64,000 bases of DNA from Adiantum capillus-veneris (Eukaryota; Streptophyta; Polypodiopsida; Polypodiales; Pteridaceae). The position numbers and the translations under genes were made by a program. The notes under the pieces were generated by a model, which saw only the letters and a list, made by a program, of their open reading frames with translations, made no database searches and was not told where the DNA came from. The stretch is from contig CM043959.1 in NCBI GenBank assembly GCA_014529385.2, positions 57,450,753 through 57,514,752 on the forward strand. Direction: 5' to 3'. Below, piece after piece: positions 1-11,353 of the stretch. How positions within the stretch are numbered: position 1 is the first letter of the stretch; each line of letters starts with the position of its first letter.

Positions 1-324
1 GCAAGTGTTCTATCCGTAAAGGGACATGCATCTACTTCGTCCCTCGAATCAATGCATGGCATCACTGTTGCTCTCTTGAAAAGCATTTTTTTGTCTGAGT
101 GCGGGACCTTGACTTTTGACAAGGTGTTGCGAATGTTGGGAAGAACTGCTCTCTGTATAGAATGTGCCGAGTTCTACAGGTTGCAAAATAATGGTTGTTG
201 GAGTAACTGTTCAAAAATCTCTCCAACCGCTCAAGAAACTCTGCTTGACTGTGTACTGATGGGCACGGAGCCGGATCAAGAAAACCTAAAGGAAAAGAGC
301 TCAACGCATGAACATACATCATGA
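1..324 (+). other. Open frame running in from the left edge, unrecognised
   Basis: A reading frame is open from the first base to a TGA at 322-324 (107 codons; first ATG at 52). It is cysteine-rich and I do not recognise a domain. It could be the 3' end of a gene that begins outside the window or a chance frame. No intron signals or downstream polyadenylation signal were convincing. Confidence 0.15.
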
Positions 325-1100
325 AGAGCCCAAGCATCAACAAGACCAAACATGTCACAAACACTCACATTCACCTAATTGAAGAGAAGGCTCCATCCTT
401 AGAGAGAGAGAGATAGAGAGAACTAAGCACACACAGCAGAGAACCACGTGAAGAGGAAAGAAAGGGAATGCGCTGCAAAAACACCGCACAAAGAAGGAGA
501 GAAAGGCACTCTGGTCTATGCAAAAACTGCACATAGAGAATACCCTAAACCTGTATGCTTTGTGCCCACGTAGAGAAGGAGACACAGGGGGTGCTCGTAC
601 GTCGAACACGTCCAAGAACTAGAGGGGGCGATAAAAAATGCATACCCCTCTTTTTTTCTAAATTCCCCCCATCTTCATTACTTATCATTGAGTTTCCTCC
701 CCGAAAAATCAAATGTAGACTCAAAAGTTCTCCACAACTACTTTAAAAAGAAGCGTCCAAGACAGCCCTTTTGTGGACCACCTATACATGCTTTCACCCA
801 GGAGCATCCACCCACAATGGATATTCCAAACATGTAGTTGATAAAGACCCATTTTCTTGAGAGAGTTTAGACAAAAGATCAGGAGAGAGAAGGACTATAT
901 AGATACGTAGACGACCGTGAGGTCAACCTTTATAGGTGCTCAAAGCCATACCCAGGAGAGCTAATAGATTACAAACTCTTAAATGTCTATACATACAAAG
1001 TCAATTGTCAATGGAAGTCTATAGTTGTTACAAGTATGGACGAGTTTACGGATCTATAGAAAGCACAAATCTATGAACTGCATTAAAAATAGGTGGATAT
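325..1100. other. No gene seen
   Basis: Purine-rich sequence with short GA stretches near 400-430 and 870-890. I see no coding frame, RNA gene or repeat border here. Confidence 0.4.
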
Positions 1101-1109
1101 TTGGTCAAT

Positions 1110-2988
1110 GAAGGACCACAAATACCCCCACCATACACGAGGATTCCTACAAGAATTCCAAAAAGGGAGCCACCTGGATTCCCTTCTAGAGAGATAACAA
1201 GACATGAAGTGATGAAAGAGATGGCAGACATGCCTTCTTAAGGACCAATCTGCAAGAGAACGACCAATCCCTTCAAAGAAGAACCTAGGCATAATAGAAG
1301 GCCTGAAACAAGAGAAGGATTGGGAGAGTCTATGATTGGACTTGTAGACAATCGATGGGTTAGACCATCCCAAATCCAAAAATGGCTAAATAGGAAAAAC
1401 TCTAGAGATAAGGATATGAAAGATCACGTAGTGGATTTCAAAATAGTAATTAGAGCAAAGGAAGTTTTTTATTTTGTAACACAGTTTACTGGATTCGGAG
1501 TAACTCTAGAAGATGATGTGGCTACATGGTTCGACTCAGTGGAAAGATGACATTTTGAGACTCTAAACGAGATGTTTGAGGAATTCATCGAATAATTCTT
1601 GCAAAAAGGCATAGCTCAAAATACAATTTCACAAATCCATGGATTCAAGCAAAAAGAGAGTGAATCGATATGCAAAGCGGCATTACGCCTCAAGAGATAA
1701 GTTAAGTTTTGTTCGAGATCTTAACTTTCTACGCAAGCACGATTGATGTTGATCTTTATCCACATAATGAGATATGCGACTCTTCAAAAGGATCTGCATA
1801 TGATAAGGAGCACAACACTAAATGAATTGATCAAACAAGCTCTTTATCTGGTGGATAATTGTGACTATAAACAAAACGATTGTAAGATTCAAGAGGACGA
1901 CACATCCTCTCAGAACAGTGATTCACAGATAAGTAAGTCCATTGGAAAACCAATGACACCTATTGATCAAGAAAACTTTATCAATCAAATGGTCAAGAGG
2001 TTAACTCCTCTTGTGATGTCTAATCCGAGAGAGCTTAAGTGGTGCAAAATTGAGAGAAAATGGACAAACCATATGAGAGAAGAGTATTATTATGGCATGG
2101 AATATGCTAGGGAGAGGTATGTACAACCTATTCTAGTAGCACCTCCTGCACCTAGATATGCTATGGGGAATGTGCGAGGTCCAGTAGGAGTTTCAAGGAC
2201 ACAGCCTGTCTGAGGACAACAACCTTCGTTGCCAGGTGCTAGAATGCATGTAGAAATGAGATACATGTTGATGATGGAAGCATCTAAAAAATAAGCGCTA
2301 GTACCAACTACACTGTGTTATGACAACCAAAGTGGGTACTACCCTTCAAAGCTACAGAAGATGAGAGAAACACGTGGAGTGGTGAGGCCGGTACAACCTC
2401 CACTCCTACATTTTGACCTGAAGAAAGAAGGTATGAGATGGAAGAAAGGACATTGTGGTTCATTATAAATGTAGGCTTAGCAAGGTCAGATCCTATTTGT
2501 AGCCAAGAGGAATTGCATGAAGAAGCTCCTCCACCAGAGGCAGATTGTCACAATCGCCGTGACAACCACTTGGTCAAACAATGTCCTCACAAATGGAGAT
2601 CACACAAGTAAATGCCTATTGTCTTCAATGTGGAGTCATTCACTTGATCCCCACTTGTCCAAAAAACCCAAACCAAGTCATAAAGATCACAAAAAATATC
2701 TCAGGAATTGTTCAGCTACCTAGTAGCTCAAAAAACAAAATCGTCATACCAATTCAGGTAGTTACAAGAGTGCAAGCTCAAAAGGAACCCGCTGAGAACC
2801 CAAAGATAGAGAAAACAGAAACTGACGTGAGTCCAGAGACAGGTGAACCAAAGATCGATGCATCTAGTCAAAAAACCAAGAGAAAATGGAATAGTTGGAA
2901 AGCTAGAAAGGCTAGGATGAAAGCACGTAAGGAACGAGAGAAAAAATCCCTAGCTCTGATGAGCTCACCTAACCTAAAGAGAAGATAA
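1110..2988 (+). pseudogene. Decayed Ty3/gypsy-like gag with two zinc knuckles
   Basis: Open segments at 1320-1550, 1743-2213 and 2581-2988, separated by stops and frame changes, together resemble a retrotransposon Gag. Around 1500-1690 there is a capsid-like stretch (ATWFDSVER, then FLQKG, then SQIHGFKQKESES). Two nucleocapsid-type knuckles follow. One in the frame starting at 2540 has C-x2-R-x3-H-x4-C, so its second cysteine is lost. One at about 2611-2652 is intact as YCLQCGVIHLIPTC. Both share an unusual C-x2-C-x3-H-x4-C spacing, one residue shorter than the usual knuckle. A basic tail ends at 2988. No protease or polymerase follows. The gag identity is inference from layout and motif. Confidence 0.55.
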
Positions 2989-3560
2989 GACAACATGAGT
3001 AAAGGGTTGCACCTTCTCTTACACGGACGTCTCAACACAACCTAGATCAACATAATGTCAATTGAGGACACATATGACACGACAAGCATACGGATGCAAT
3101 CTGTTTAGCTTGTAAGGCTGAGACCATCCCACGCATATAACAATCTGGAAGGGCCAGTCTAGCTAAACCACAATCAAGAATCTCACTGCTCTCAACTACA
3201 CCACCTAACCCACATATACACAAATGGAAGGAAACTCATCAAAACATGCCAAAATTGTACAAAACTTAAGGAACACCATCCCCTCACTAGGATACACCTG
3301 TCCCAAAGCATCTACCCTCAAAAACCTCACTCTAGACCCATCTGCAAAAAACGTGTATGAAGACAAAGCCAAAATTTTGAAGTGTTTGAAGTTGAAGTTT
3401 ATGAGTACCTATACGTAGTTTATGTCACCACAATTATAATGACTACTTGCACACAGAAAACAGACATTGTTTGATACACTTACAACCTTAAATAGCTCGT
3501 AGATGTCTGAGTGCGCGTGCTCCATTCCGCCAGGAATGCTTGGCATTGATGCGTAGCTCT
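2989..3560. other. No gene seen
   Basis: Small frames only (for example 64 codons at 3224-3418 on the plus strand) with no recognisable domain. Probably decayed retroelement or spacer DNA. Confidence 0.35.
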
Positions 3561-3950
3561 TGTTGAGCCTAGCATGATGGTGCAATTGAATCTCCAATGT
3601 GATGAATGAGCAGGGAGTAGTGCCAAGAAGAAGCTCACGCTCTCTCTTTCTCCCTCATACATAGTCAATGTTATCTTCAAAACTTGATATTTATGATAAA
3701 AGTTCTCTTTACAAAATGACTTAGGTACCTTATATACTAAGGCCACCATAGATTAAACCTAAAATAGAGTTCAAGGGATAAAATGGCTTTGTATGTACAA
3801 TCTCGAAGTGCCATTGCACCTCGGCTCTTCTGCAACTAGATTAGCTACTTATTACAAATTATGTTCTTAACCATAATTCATAGCATTTTATAACTCTTGG
3901 AAAATAATTCTTTGTTGAGTTATGTTGTGTTGTTGACCCACGGGTCAACA
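3561..3950 (-). mobile_element. Candidate LTR (about 390 bp), minus orientation
   Basis: The block is bounded by TGTTGAGCC at 3561 and GGGTCAACA ending at 3950, i.e. the TG...CA ends and short inverted termini of an LTR. On the minus strand a TATATAAGG-like box lies near 3730, and a purine run (read from ctcccccccttcg at 3951-3963) abuts the 5' end as a polypurine tract should. No second LTR copy was found in the window, so this is a 3' LTR of a truncated element or a look-alike. Confidence 0.4.
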
Positions 3951-3965
3951 CTCCCCCCCTTCGAG
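3951..3965 (-). other. Possible polypurine tract
   Basis: On the minus strand this reads CGAAGGGGGGGAG directly before the putative LTR start TGTTGACCC. Supports minus orientation of the candidate LTR to its left. Confidence 0.35.
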
Positions 3966-4261
3966 TTCATGTTGTCCCTGACATGACATGGTTGTCAATG
4001 TCAGTGTGGTCTTTGTTGTTGTTCTTGCTTTCTTGTGCTCCACTGCATGTACATTTGTCAACTCACAACAAGAACTATGATCCATGAAAATAATAATTGA
4101 TGACGAACTTTATGTCCATCACATCCAAGCCCAAGCTACAAAGTTTGTTGCTCTCATATTAGGGCTATTGCCAGATCTAAAAAGAACCCAATCTCATTCA
4201 TCTTATCATCATGGATATATAAAGCTCCCTATATCACTTGCTCCAGCAAATCTATCAATTC

Positions 4262-4548
4262 TTAGTATTTGTGATTCTCAGAAACAACTTCGACAATCTG
4301 TAGAATTGAATGATTGGCTTTTAGATCTTGTGAGCCAATGAAAACTTTGTAAGGATTATGTAGAAATTGTCTGGCTAAACCTTCAATTTCTTTAGGCCAA
4401 GCTGCATTCCAATGTAAAGTCTATCTGTCAGGCCAAATTTGGGAGATAAGTTTTCTGATTTGAGGCTCAAAACCCATGTCTAGCATTCACGATCCGCCTT
4501 ATCAAGGACAAGATATGTAACCCTGTGAAGGTTGGTTTGTCTACCACT
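4262..4548 (-). pseudogene. DEAD-box RNA helicase fragment (DBP2/DDX5, plant RH20/RH30 type)
   Basis: The minus strand encodes a clear piece of the helicase core: TNLHRVTYLVLDKADR, then after a frame change MLDMGFEPQIRKLISQI, PDR, a stop, then WPKEIEGLARQFLHNPYKV and ANHSI...VVSENHKY. This corresponds to motif II through the region after motif III of DBP2-like helicases. Motif II is DKAD instead of DEAD, motif III is NAA instead of SAT, there is an in-frame TAG after PDR, a frameshift just after motif II, and a TAA at 4262. No upstream motifs (Q, I) or downstream domain 2 were found. It is a dead gene fragment; whether it was retroposed or captured by a transposon is open. Confidence 0.85.
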
Positions 4549-6992
4549 TGTGTTTGCTCTTCTTCGTGGGTGACTCCTTTGTTCCTGCATCAAGGTGATC
4601 AAAGTTGAATTTGCCAATGTTAGCTTTTGTGTGATGTGTAATTCATTATACTGCTTCAACTTGATACATGACTTAATTAAAGCTTGACAAACCCCAATTA
4701 ATTCCCCAATATAGTAGCTTGCATCAAAAGGGCCTTATTTGAGATCATTCACGATAGATTACCATTTATGAGCAATCATAGTCCATTTGTCTCCAAAGCT
4801 CATATACAAGATGATGTACAGGGTATGTAGGTGGCTATCATTGCTTCAGATTTGAAATAATTACATCTTTGGCTAGCTAGGGTTTTTTTTTTCAACCCTT
4901 AGCTTGTATTCTCTATTTGTAGCCGCCTAACAAAGTTTAGCTTGATTTGGACTTGCATTTGGCTTTACAAGCTAACTTTTTGGATTTAGTCTTGAAAATG
5001 ACTAATGGGCATCTCTGGCACCTTCTGGATGCCAATCACATGTAGGAGCAATGATGATGATCAAAATTTGGCTCGACCCCTGGTTGCTCCTGCAGAGGCA
5101 TCTATCACGAAAGATGACTGAAGTGTCATTTCTGCCCCTTTTGTTCTTGTCAGTACAGCCCTTTTTCTTGGGGGGTTCACCGTTCAGTGCCCCCTTATAT
5201 AACGTGGGTTTTCCTGGTATTAAAAAAACCCCTCTTTTAACATGTTTGAATGAATAAAATGAGCCCTTATTTTAGGAAAAATTTTCAAAATTGAATATAG
5301 AACCCCCACATTTTAATGTATCTTTGTTAAAATGCCTAAATTTTTTGCATTTTAAAACCCCTCCTTTTGAACTCACGTTATACATTAACATGATTACATA
5401 GTGCACCCCTGGAACCCTTTTGTTTATCAGTCTTTATTAAGTCACATACAAAATAGAAAATTTACAATATGAAGATCTACTTGCTGTATACGGCCTTGTA
5501 GTTGCATGAAGTGTGTAATAGGCAACTTTACACTTGATGGGTGATTTGATTTAGTCGCATCACCAACTTCCTTTGTCCTTGTAGGCCACTGTTGAGTTTG
5601 ATGACCATTCTTAGTCATTTTTGGCCTCATGTTGTTGTTGAAGATGGATCAAAATTCTTTTCTTACCTCTGACATTACCCATTGTGTAAATGGCTCTTGA
5701 GACATGCTTCGTGAAGTTACGTCATTTTCTTGTACCTTCTTCTCTTTTTACTGCTCAGACATCTCTACAGTCTTTTTTTCATTTGGATCATGGAATTTTT
5801 CCCTTTTTTAAAAAAAACTCAAAAAAAAAAAATAATGCCAAAAATAAACTCAATCAAAAAAGAAAAAACATTCTAATAGAATTCTAAATGCTATGTACAT
5901 TGTACATATGTCCCTAGGGGCTCATATATGGCTTTTGTCCTCGTACTCTTCTTGTATCGTTACTACTCTGTATTTTGTCAAAACAATGCCATAATCAAAC
6001 ACAAAAATTGAATGCAACTCACAAAACATTGGCCTCTAATATTCATAATACTAGGTCCGCATTTAGAATGTCTCCCCCCCTCCTATTTGGAGTCCTCCTT
6101 GAAGACAGGGTATCACCAAGGGTACGTGTTGTGCTTGGGAAATTAAAAGTAGTGCTTATGCATGCCTTGTAATGTAGCCATATTATGCATACACAGTCAA
6201 TGAATGGGAAAGATTTATGTTGTGCAAGATGTGTGTATAAGAAATTTGCTTATTGGAATTTGTTGGCGATGTGATGTTCTTTGAATCTCATGCCCTTTTC
6301 TTGATTAAAGGTTGTAGAGATTTTTTGAAGGCTTACTTATCTATTTGATTCTTCTTTGTGATCCATTTTATCCTTCTGGTTGGTTGTCATATTTGGCAGT
6401 GTTCCACAGAGTGGGTTCTGGATTGAAGTGAGATCTCTTCTAACTGATCTGTAACCATAGGAGGAATTGAAAGAATTCAAATGGTGGTGCATTGACAATC
6501 ATGTTATTGGTTTCCTTTAAGATGCACTTCTTCGTGATTCTTGGTTGTTTTGTTCATGATGCTACTCGTTTGTGAACCCATACTTGTCCCTGCTTCCTTT
6601 GTGTTTCAAGAGACTTCTTTGAGATCCACCTTGTCTTTGTGTGAGTTAGCAACCGTCTTTGCTTCAGCCCTTGTACGCTTGGTTTTTGGAAACGATATTA
6701 ATACTTTCGGAGTTGATGCTTCAACTATTTCAGAATCCAAATAAAGTCATGACCTATTTGTACTTGAGTCAACTTCTTTGGAACCCAAATCTGATTTGTG
6801 AAAGCTTCTGGCTTTGTGATTTTCTTACCGTTCTTGCATGCTTTGACTATTTTACTGTTGGAATTAGATCTTGTGGTTGTTTACGAGTTCTACCAAACAT
6901 CGAGCAAATTTATCCGAGCAAGATCAAAAGCGAGCAAAGTTACCAAGTGAGTTTCTCCCGTATATATATACATCTTTTCTAAAAGGAGTTAT
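4549..6992. other. Gene-poor spacer
   Basis: AT-rich DNA with T-runs and scattered short frames. On the minus strand about 6540-6850 there is a lysine-rich, repeatedly open segment (for example KPEAFTNQIWVPKK and SFPKTKRTRAEAKTVANSHK) broken by stops; it looks formerly coding but I cannot assign it. A block at 5168-5400 contains CTTGGGGGGTTCAC and alternating poly-A and poly-C runs that also occur, inverted, near 23,820-24,020. Confidence 0.35.
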
Positions 6993-7009
6993 CACACACA
7001 CACACACAC

Positions 7010-7094
<85 letters not shown>
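6993..7094 (+). repeat. (CA)n then (GA)n microsatellite
   Basis: Pure CA dinucleotides at about 6993-7010 are followed by TA and uninterrupted GA from 7012 to 7094 (about 41 units). Confidence 0.95.
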
Positions 7095-7095
<1 letters not shown>

Positions 7096-7097
<2 letters not shown>

Positions 7098-7590
7098 CTC
7101 TAAACCCAAACAATAAATGTCAGCACCATTGCTTCCCAATCATGATTATACAAATCTAGTCATCCTTATACATGTCACCATTGCTAGAAAAAATATGTTG
7201 TTTTGGAAACTTAAATATAGATCAATTGAACAGCTTAGTTCACAAAGATGGAAGATGCGACTCCTTTCCATTTTGGAGTTTGAAAATCTAGAGAGAGAAG
7301 GAGTGAAATTTCAAGGGCTTGTTCTCTAAGTCAAAACAATAAATGTCAGCACATTGCTTCCCAATCATGATTATAAAATTAGTCATCCTTATACATTGTC
7401 CCCATTGCTAGAAAAAATATGTTGTTTTGGAAATTAAATATAGATCAATTGAAACTTAGTTCACAAAGATGGAAGATGCGACTCCTTTCCATTTTGGATC
7501 ATTGTTTGGAAAAATCTAGTAGATGTCTAGAAGGCCATAATTTGTTTGTGCCAAATTTCAATCTCTTTTGGGCTTGTGTCTGCTCAAGTC
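7096..7590 (+). repeat. Imperfect tandem duplication, period 226 bp
   Basis: The sequence beginning TTCTCTAAACCCAAACAATA at 7096 recurs at 7322 with about 90% or better identity through CTTTCCATTTTGGA (about 7275 and 7497). The second copy is longer at its 3' side, so the first copy carries a deletion. The duplication starts directly at the end of the GA tract. No coding function recognised. Confidence 0.85.
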
Positions 7591-7739
7591 AAAGGTGGTA
7601 AGGAAATATTGCTAGTTGGATGAGGGAAAGGGTTGCATTGTATTGACAACCCATTTTTTGCAAATGATAGAGACTTGCCAAACCAAGAGCTACCATGTAT
7701 GTCCATTAGGAAGAGTGCTAATAAGCGAGAGAGATGCTT

Positions 7740-7743
<4 letters not shown>

Positions 7744-7817
<74 letters not shown>

Positions 7818-7832
7818 AAAAAAAAAAAAAAA
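7744..7832 (+). repeat. (CT)n followed by poly(A)
   Basis: About 35 uninterrupted CT units to 7814, then a C and a run of A's to about 7833. In the opposite sense this is T-run plus GA. Confidence 0.95.
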
Positions 7833-8085
7833 AGAAAAGAGAAACAATATCACTATCACCGACTATTTTCATCATATACAAAACATTTTACAACAAAATG
7901 GTGAGCTTGGAGAATCTCCAAGAAAAAGTCTTTTCACTTTCAGGGATCAAAGCTAACTAGGTCTACTTCGATCTTTGACTTATCTTTCTTCTCTTTCACT
8001 TCACCTTGCGCATTCTCCCACTTAAGTTTTAGTCCTTGTGAAAACCAAGCCAAGTGTGCGCACAACCAAACTACCTTTAGGATTT

Positions 8086-8086
<1 letters not shown>

Positions 8087-8122
<36 letters not shown>

Positions 8123-8134
8123 TCTCTCCTCTCT

Positions 8135-8165
<31 letters not shown>

Positions 8166-8166
8166 G
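8087..8166 (+). repeat. Imperfect CT-rich microsatellite
   Basis: CT units interrupted by ATCT, TTCT and CCTC variants. No adjacent gene recognised. Confidence 0.9.
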
Positions 8167-8416
8167 CAATGTTCACCTCACAACCTTTTCTGAAATAACT
8201 ATGCAGCATCCAACAACAATAGGAGATAATTTAACATCAATACACTATGTATATATGAATGGGTGCAATTAAAAAGTGTTGTTCTTTGCACTCTTACATC
8301 TGCAAGAACATGCCATCGTAGCCCACAATAAGCATGACACATTTCAGTTGTATGTATGCAGCACCCCCCAGCCTCATAAGGCACGACAAAGAAAAAGGTT
8401 GCGAGAGTGCACTGAC

Positions 8417-9088
8417 CTATCTTTTTTTGAAATCATGCTTCTTATGTTCATAGAACAAATCAGTTTTGGCACTGCCAAGGTTCACAATTTTGGGTCAACC
8501 ATCTCTATCCTTCTCTTGTTGGGTGCGCTCTTTACAGTAGTAAGCATCAGAAATGCCGGCAACTCCGGGGTGATGCAGAACCCTTGGAAGGAATTATAAT
8601 TGCACTCATCGCACACTCGAACCAAAGTACAGGGGCGCACGTATGAGTCACAAATCACGCACTGACTCCCATGTCTACTGCTGAGAGAGGAGGGAAAGGA
8701 TGGAGGCAGTAGTTTGCCTGTGGGAATGAGGGTATTTGAGGAAGCGCTAATTGCAAGGGAGATCATTCGGCAATTGAATTAATTTCTTCGTGAGAAAGGA
8801 CCTGAGGGTGAGGTCATGGACATGGGACATTGCAGCGATGGTTGGCCTTTGATAGCGAGTAATGGTGGGATCCGAACAGCACTATGGCCTGACATTCCCA
8901 GGCTTCCCCTTCGCCGCTTCAATGATGCTGCCTACTCATCGACTTCTCATCACACTTCTCGTAGAGCAAGCGGATAGTGGCAGCTATGGTGAGCTCTCCT
9001 CCGCATCAGAAGCAGTCGATGGCTTCTCCAATATGGCGATGCCCGGCTGCTTGCAATTCATTCTCAGATCAGGATGATGCTTTGCTAT
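8417..9088 (-). pseudogene. PHF5A (SF3b14b / Rds3-like) splicing-factor pseudogene
   Basis: PHF5A is a small, very conserved zinc-knot protein of the SF3b complex of U2 snRNP. Minus-strand pieces in order: AKHHPDLRMNCKQPGIAI at 9088-9033 with the start codon changed to ATA; a probable RLLYEKCDEK at 8970-8941; [27 protein letters not shown] at 8680-8572; then after a frame change [20 protein letters not shown], a TGA in place of Cys, [16 protein letters not shown] and a basic end with stop at 8417. A zinc-ligand Cys is Arg (CKER for CKEC), another is lost to the stop, and about 270 bp of foreign or intron sequence lies between 8940 and 8682, ending in a pyrimidine-rich CTCAGCAG that looks like an old 3' splice site. 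Clearly non-functional. Confidence 0.9.
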
Positions 9089-9117
9089 GGATGCTCGTGC
9101 CCCGCGTGTGCTGAGAG

Positions 9118-9412
<295 letters not shown>

Positions 9413-9415
<3 letters not shown>

Positions 9416-9716
9416 GCACCTTGTCGTCCACACACAACACCTCGGCAAGGCAAGCGAGGCTATCAAGGAAGCTATGAGCAAGGTTATGGGTGGAGGTGGG
9501 GAAGAGGGTCTCGGCCAAGCCGGTCCACGCAGCTAAATTTTCTATTTAAAGAAAAAGGAAGGCAGTTGCACTGGGTGGGCTGCGTGCATGATGATGATGA
9601 AGTGCAAGACAATTTCTATCCAATCCAAACAGTTTCCCTTTGATGGATTGCAATTCACTACAATGTAAATATGGTTTTGTTAATTCCGAGGATTTTGTAC
9701 AGACGATTTTTAATTC

Positions 9717-9719
<3 letters not shown>
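9413..9719 (+). other. Spacer with a short open tail
   Basis: After the GA tract a frame reads LGKASEAIKEAMSKVMGGGG and stops at 9534-9536 (TAA). It may be the end of a gene fragment, but I do not recognise it. The remainder shows nothing. Confidence 0.25.

Positions 9720-9790
<71 letters not shown>
9720..9790 (+). repeat. (GA)n microsatellite
   Basis: About 35 GA units, ending 76 bases before the ATG of the glycine-rich protein at 9866. It probably lies in the promoter or 5' leader of that gene. Confidence 0.95.
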
Positions 9791-9792
<2 letters not shown>

Positions 9793-9865
9793 CCATCACT
9801 TGCATTATGCACCTCTAGCAAGGTATTCACTAGTCAGTAGCACTTGATTTTTCCATAGTACTGCA

Positions 9866-10156
9866 ATGGCGAGCTCTTCTTATGTGGCTAGCAACAAGGG
9901 TCTGGCGCTGCTGCTTCTTGCCGTGCTTTTGGCGATGGGTATGGCGAGCCTCGCGAACTCGGGTGGGGACAAGGGCCACTATGGCGGCAAAGGGCAGTGG
10001 TGGTTATGATCATCATGGCGGACAAGGTGGCAAGGGTAGCCATGGTGGCAAGGGCGGCTATAACAGTGGCCATGGAGGCGACCAGGGCAAGGGCCATGGG
10101 GCAGCAGCTACGATAAGGGGCATGGCGATCATGGTGGCCACGGCCCGCATGCCTAG
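9866..10156 (+). pseudogene. Secreted glycine/histidine-rich protein, frameshifted
   Basis: The ATG at 9866 opens a typical signal peptide: MASSSYVASNKG, a hydrophobic LALLLLAVLLAMGMASLA core and a probable cleavage after LANS. A Gly-His-Lys-rich body follows (GGDKGHYGGKG). The frame stops at TGA shortly after, but one frame over the body continues as SGGYDHHGGQGGKGSHGG through GHGGDQGKGHG, and a return shift gives SSYDKGHGDHGGHGPHA and TAG at 10154-10156. Plant glycine-rich proteins of this layout are apoplastic or cell-wall proteins. Two compensating indels mean either a young pseudogene or sequencing error in a G-rich region. No intron seen. Confidence 0.75.
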
Positions 10157-10255
10157 CTTGCTAGCTTCCACAAGCACCACCTATAAGCACTGGCTAGTCC
10201 TCTCTTGTATCTAAATTGCTAGGTCTCTTTAACAGGGTTGTGGATTGAGTAGATT

Positions 10256-10256
<1 letters not shown>

Positions 10257-10300
<44 letters not shown>

Positions 10301-10487
10301 CTAGCATAGGAATGTCTGTTCTCTCACAATGCAAGTTTAATGTCTTATCATGTCAACATAGGGTTCCCTTATGCTGCACAACACTTGAAATTGGTGTTTA
10401 ATCAAGTGTTGTGCAGCATAAGGGAACCCTATGTTGACATGATAAGACATTAACCTTGCATTGTGAGAGAGTAGACATTGCTATGCT

Positions 10488-10516
<29 letters not shown>
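10257..10516. repeat. Long inverted repeat (hairpin) with CT/GA outer arms
   Basis: Left arm 10274-10388 and right arm 10402-10516 are near-perfect reverse complements (about 115 bp each, a few mismatches) around a 13-base loop. Inner arm ends are GCTGCACAACACTTGA and TCAAGTGTTGTGCAGC. The outer parts are (CT)n from 10257 and (GA)n to 10516, again microsatellites pairing with each other. It could be a MITE-like fold-back, a hairpin-RNA source, or an inverted duplication of the leader of the downstream eS26 fragment. Confidence 0.95.
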
Positions 10517-10519
<3 letters not shown>

Positions 10520-10562
10520 CCATGACAAAGAGGAAGCAGAAGCAGTTGCGGCATAAGATTTC

Positions 10563-10706
10563 ATGACGTTCAAGCGCCACAATGGTGGACATAAAAAGCA
10601 TGGAAGAGGCCACACCAACCCCATCAGGTGTTCCAACTCAAACATGGTCACTGTCAATTCTAGAAGGTTCACATTGCAATTGAAATCACACAAGGCATTG
10701 GAATGA
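10563..10706 (+). pseudogene. Ribosomal protein eS26 N-terminal fragment
   Basis: ATG at 10563 begins [17 protein letters not shown] followed by TNPIRCSN, which matches the highly conserved start of cytosolic small-subunit protein eS26 (family consensus MTFKRRNGGRNKHGRGH...IRCSN). After IRCSN the zinc-binding cysteines are absent (SNMVTV...), only a weak RRF remnant is alignable, and TGA follows after 47 codons, compared with roughly 110-130 residues for the family. A GA tract ends 46 bases upstream of the ATG. A broken copy. Confidence 0.8.
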
Positions 10707-11353
10707 AGGACACACTAGTAATAGTTTGATGGTCCCTCCAGAGTAGTTGGTATACTACATGCAATGCCTTCACAAAGCAGCCTACACATGGCACTTAAGC
10801 AAGCAAAGGATATCATTCAAGTTCAAGAGCTACATATGCATTATGATGGACATGTGGCATTTGAGTTACCATCTTTTGATCTATTTGTGCACGAATTATG
10901 AAAATTGAAACATGTGAATTTACCATGAAGAATAAGTTTGCACAAATAGAGTTTTGGAATATGTTTAACAAGATGGTTCCGAGCAAGGATATGACTGTGC
11001 ATCAATGTGTGTGTGAACACATTAAAGGAAGAGTATGGCTCTTTTGTTTGAAAATATTTTAATGTGCATGAACACATTGAAGGAAGAGTATGTCTCTTTG
11101 TTTGAGACTATTTGAGATGCAACATGGTTACTTTGCCACACTATACTCTATAGAGTGACTATTGAGATCTTGATCTAACCTTTTTCATTGCTCATGCTCG
11201 CTCGGTTTCTTGTCCGCTCAGAAGTACTCGCTCGAGGATTGGGATTCCTCATTGTTTACTAGAGATCTTCATCTTCTTTATCCATACCTGTTTTTGGCCA
11301 AGCTGGCTCTTTGGTATCCAGATTTGTGAAATTGTTTGGCTCTAACTTGTTGG
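10707..11353. other. Spacer with a 55-bp tandem duplication
   Basis: GAACACATTRAAGGAAGAGTATG occurs at 11,015 and again at 11,070, part of a degenerate 55-bp direct repeat (about 11,010-11,115). No gene recognised. Confidence 0.6.

Noticed and set aside
3931-3950. TGTTGACCCACGGGTCAACA as an operator-like palindrome
   Set aside because: Better explained as the end of a candidate LTR; no regulatory context.
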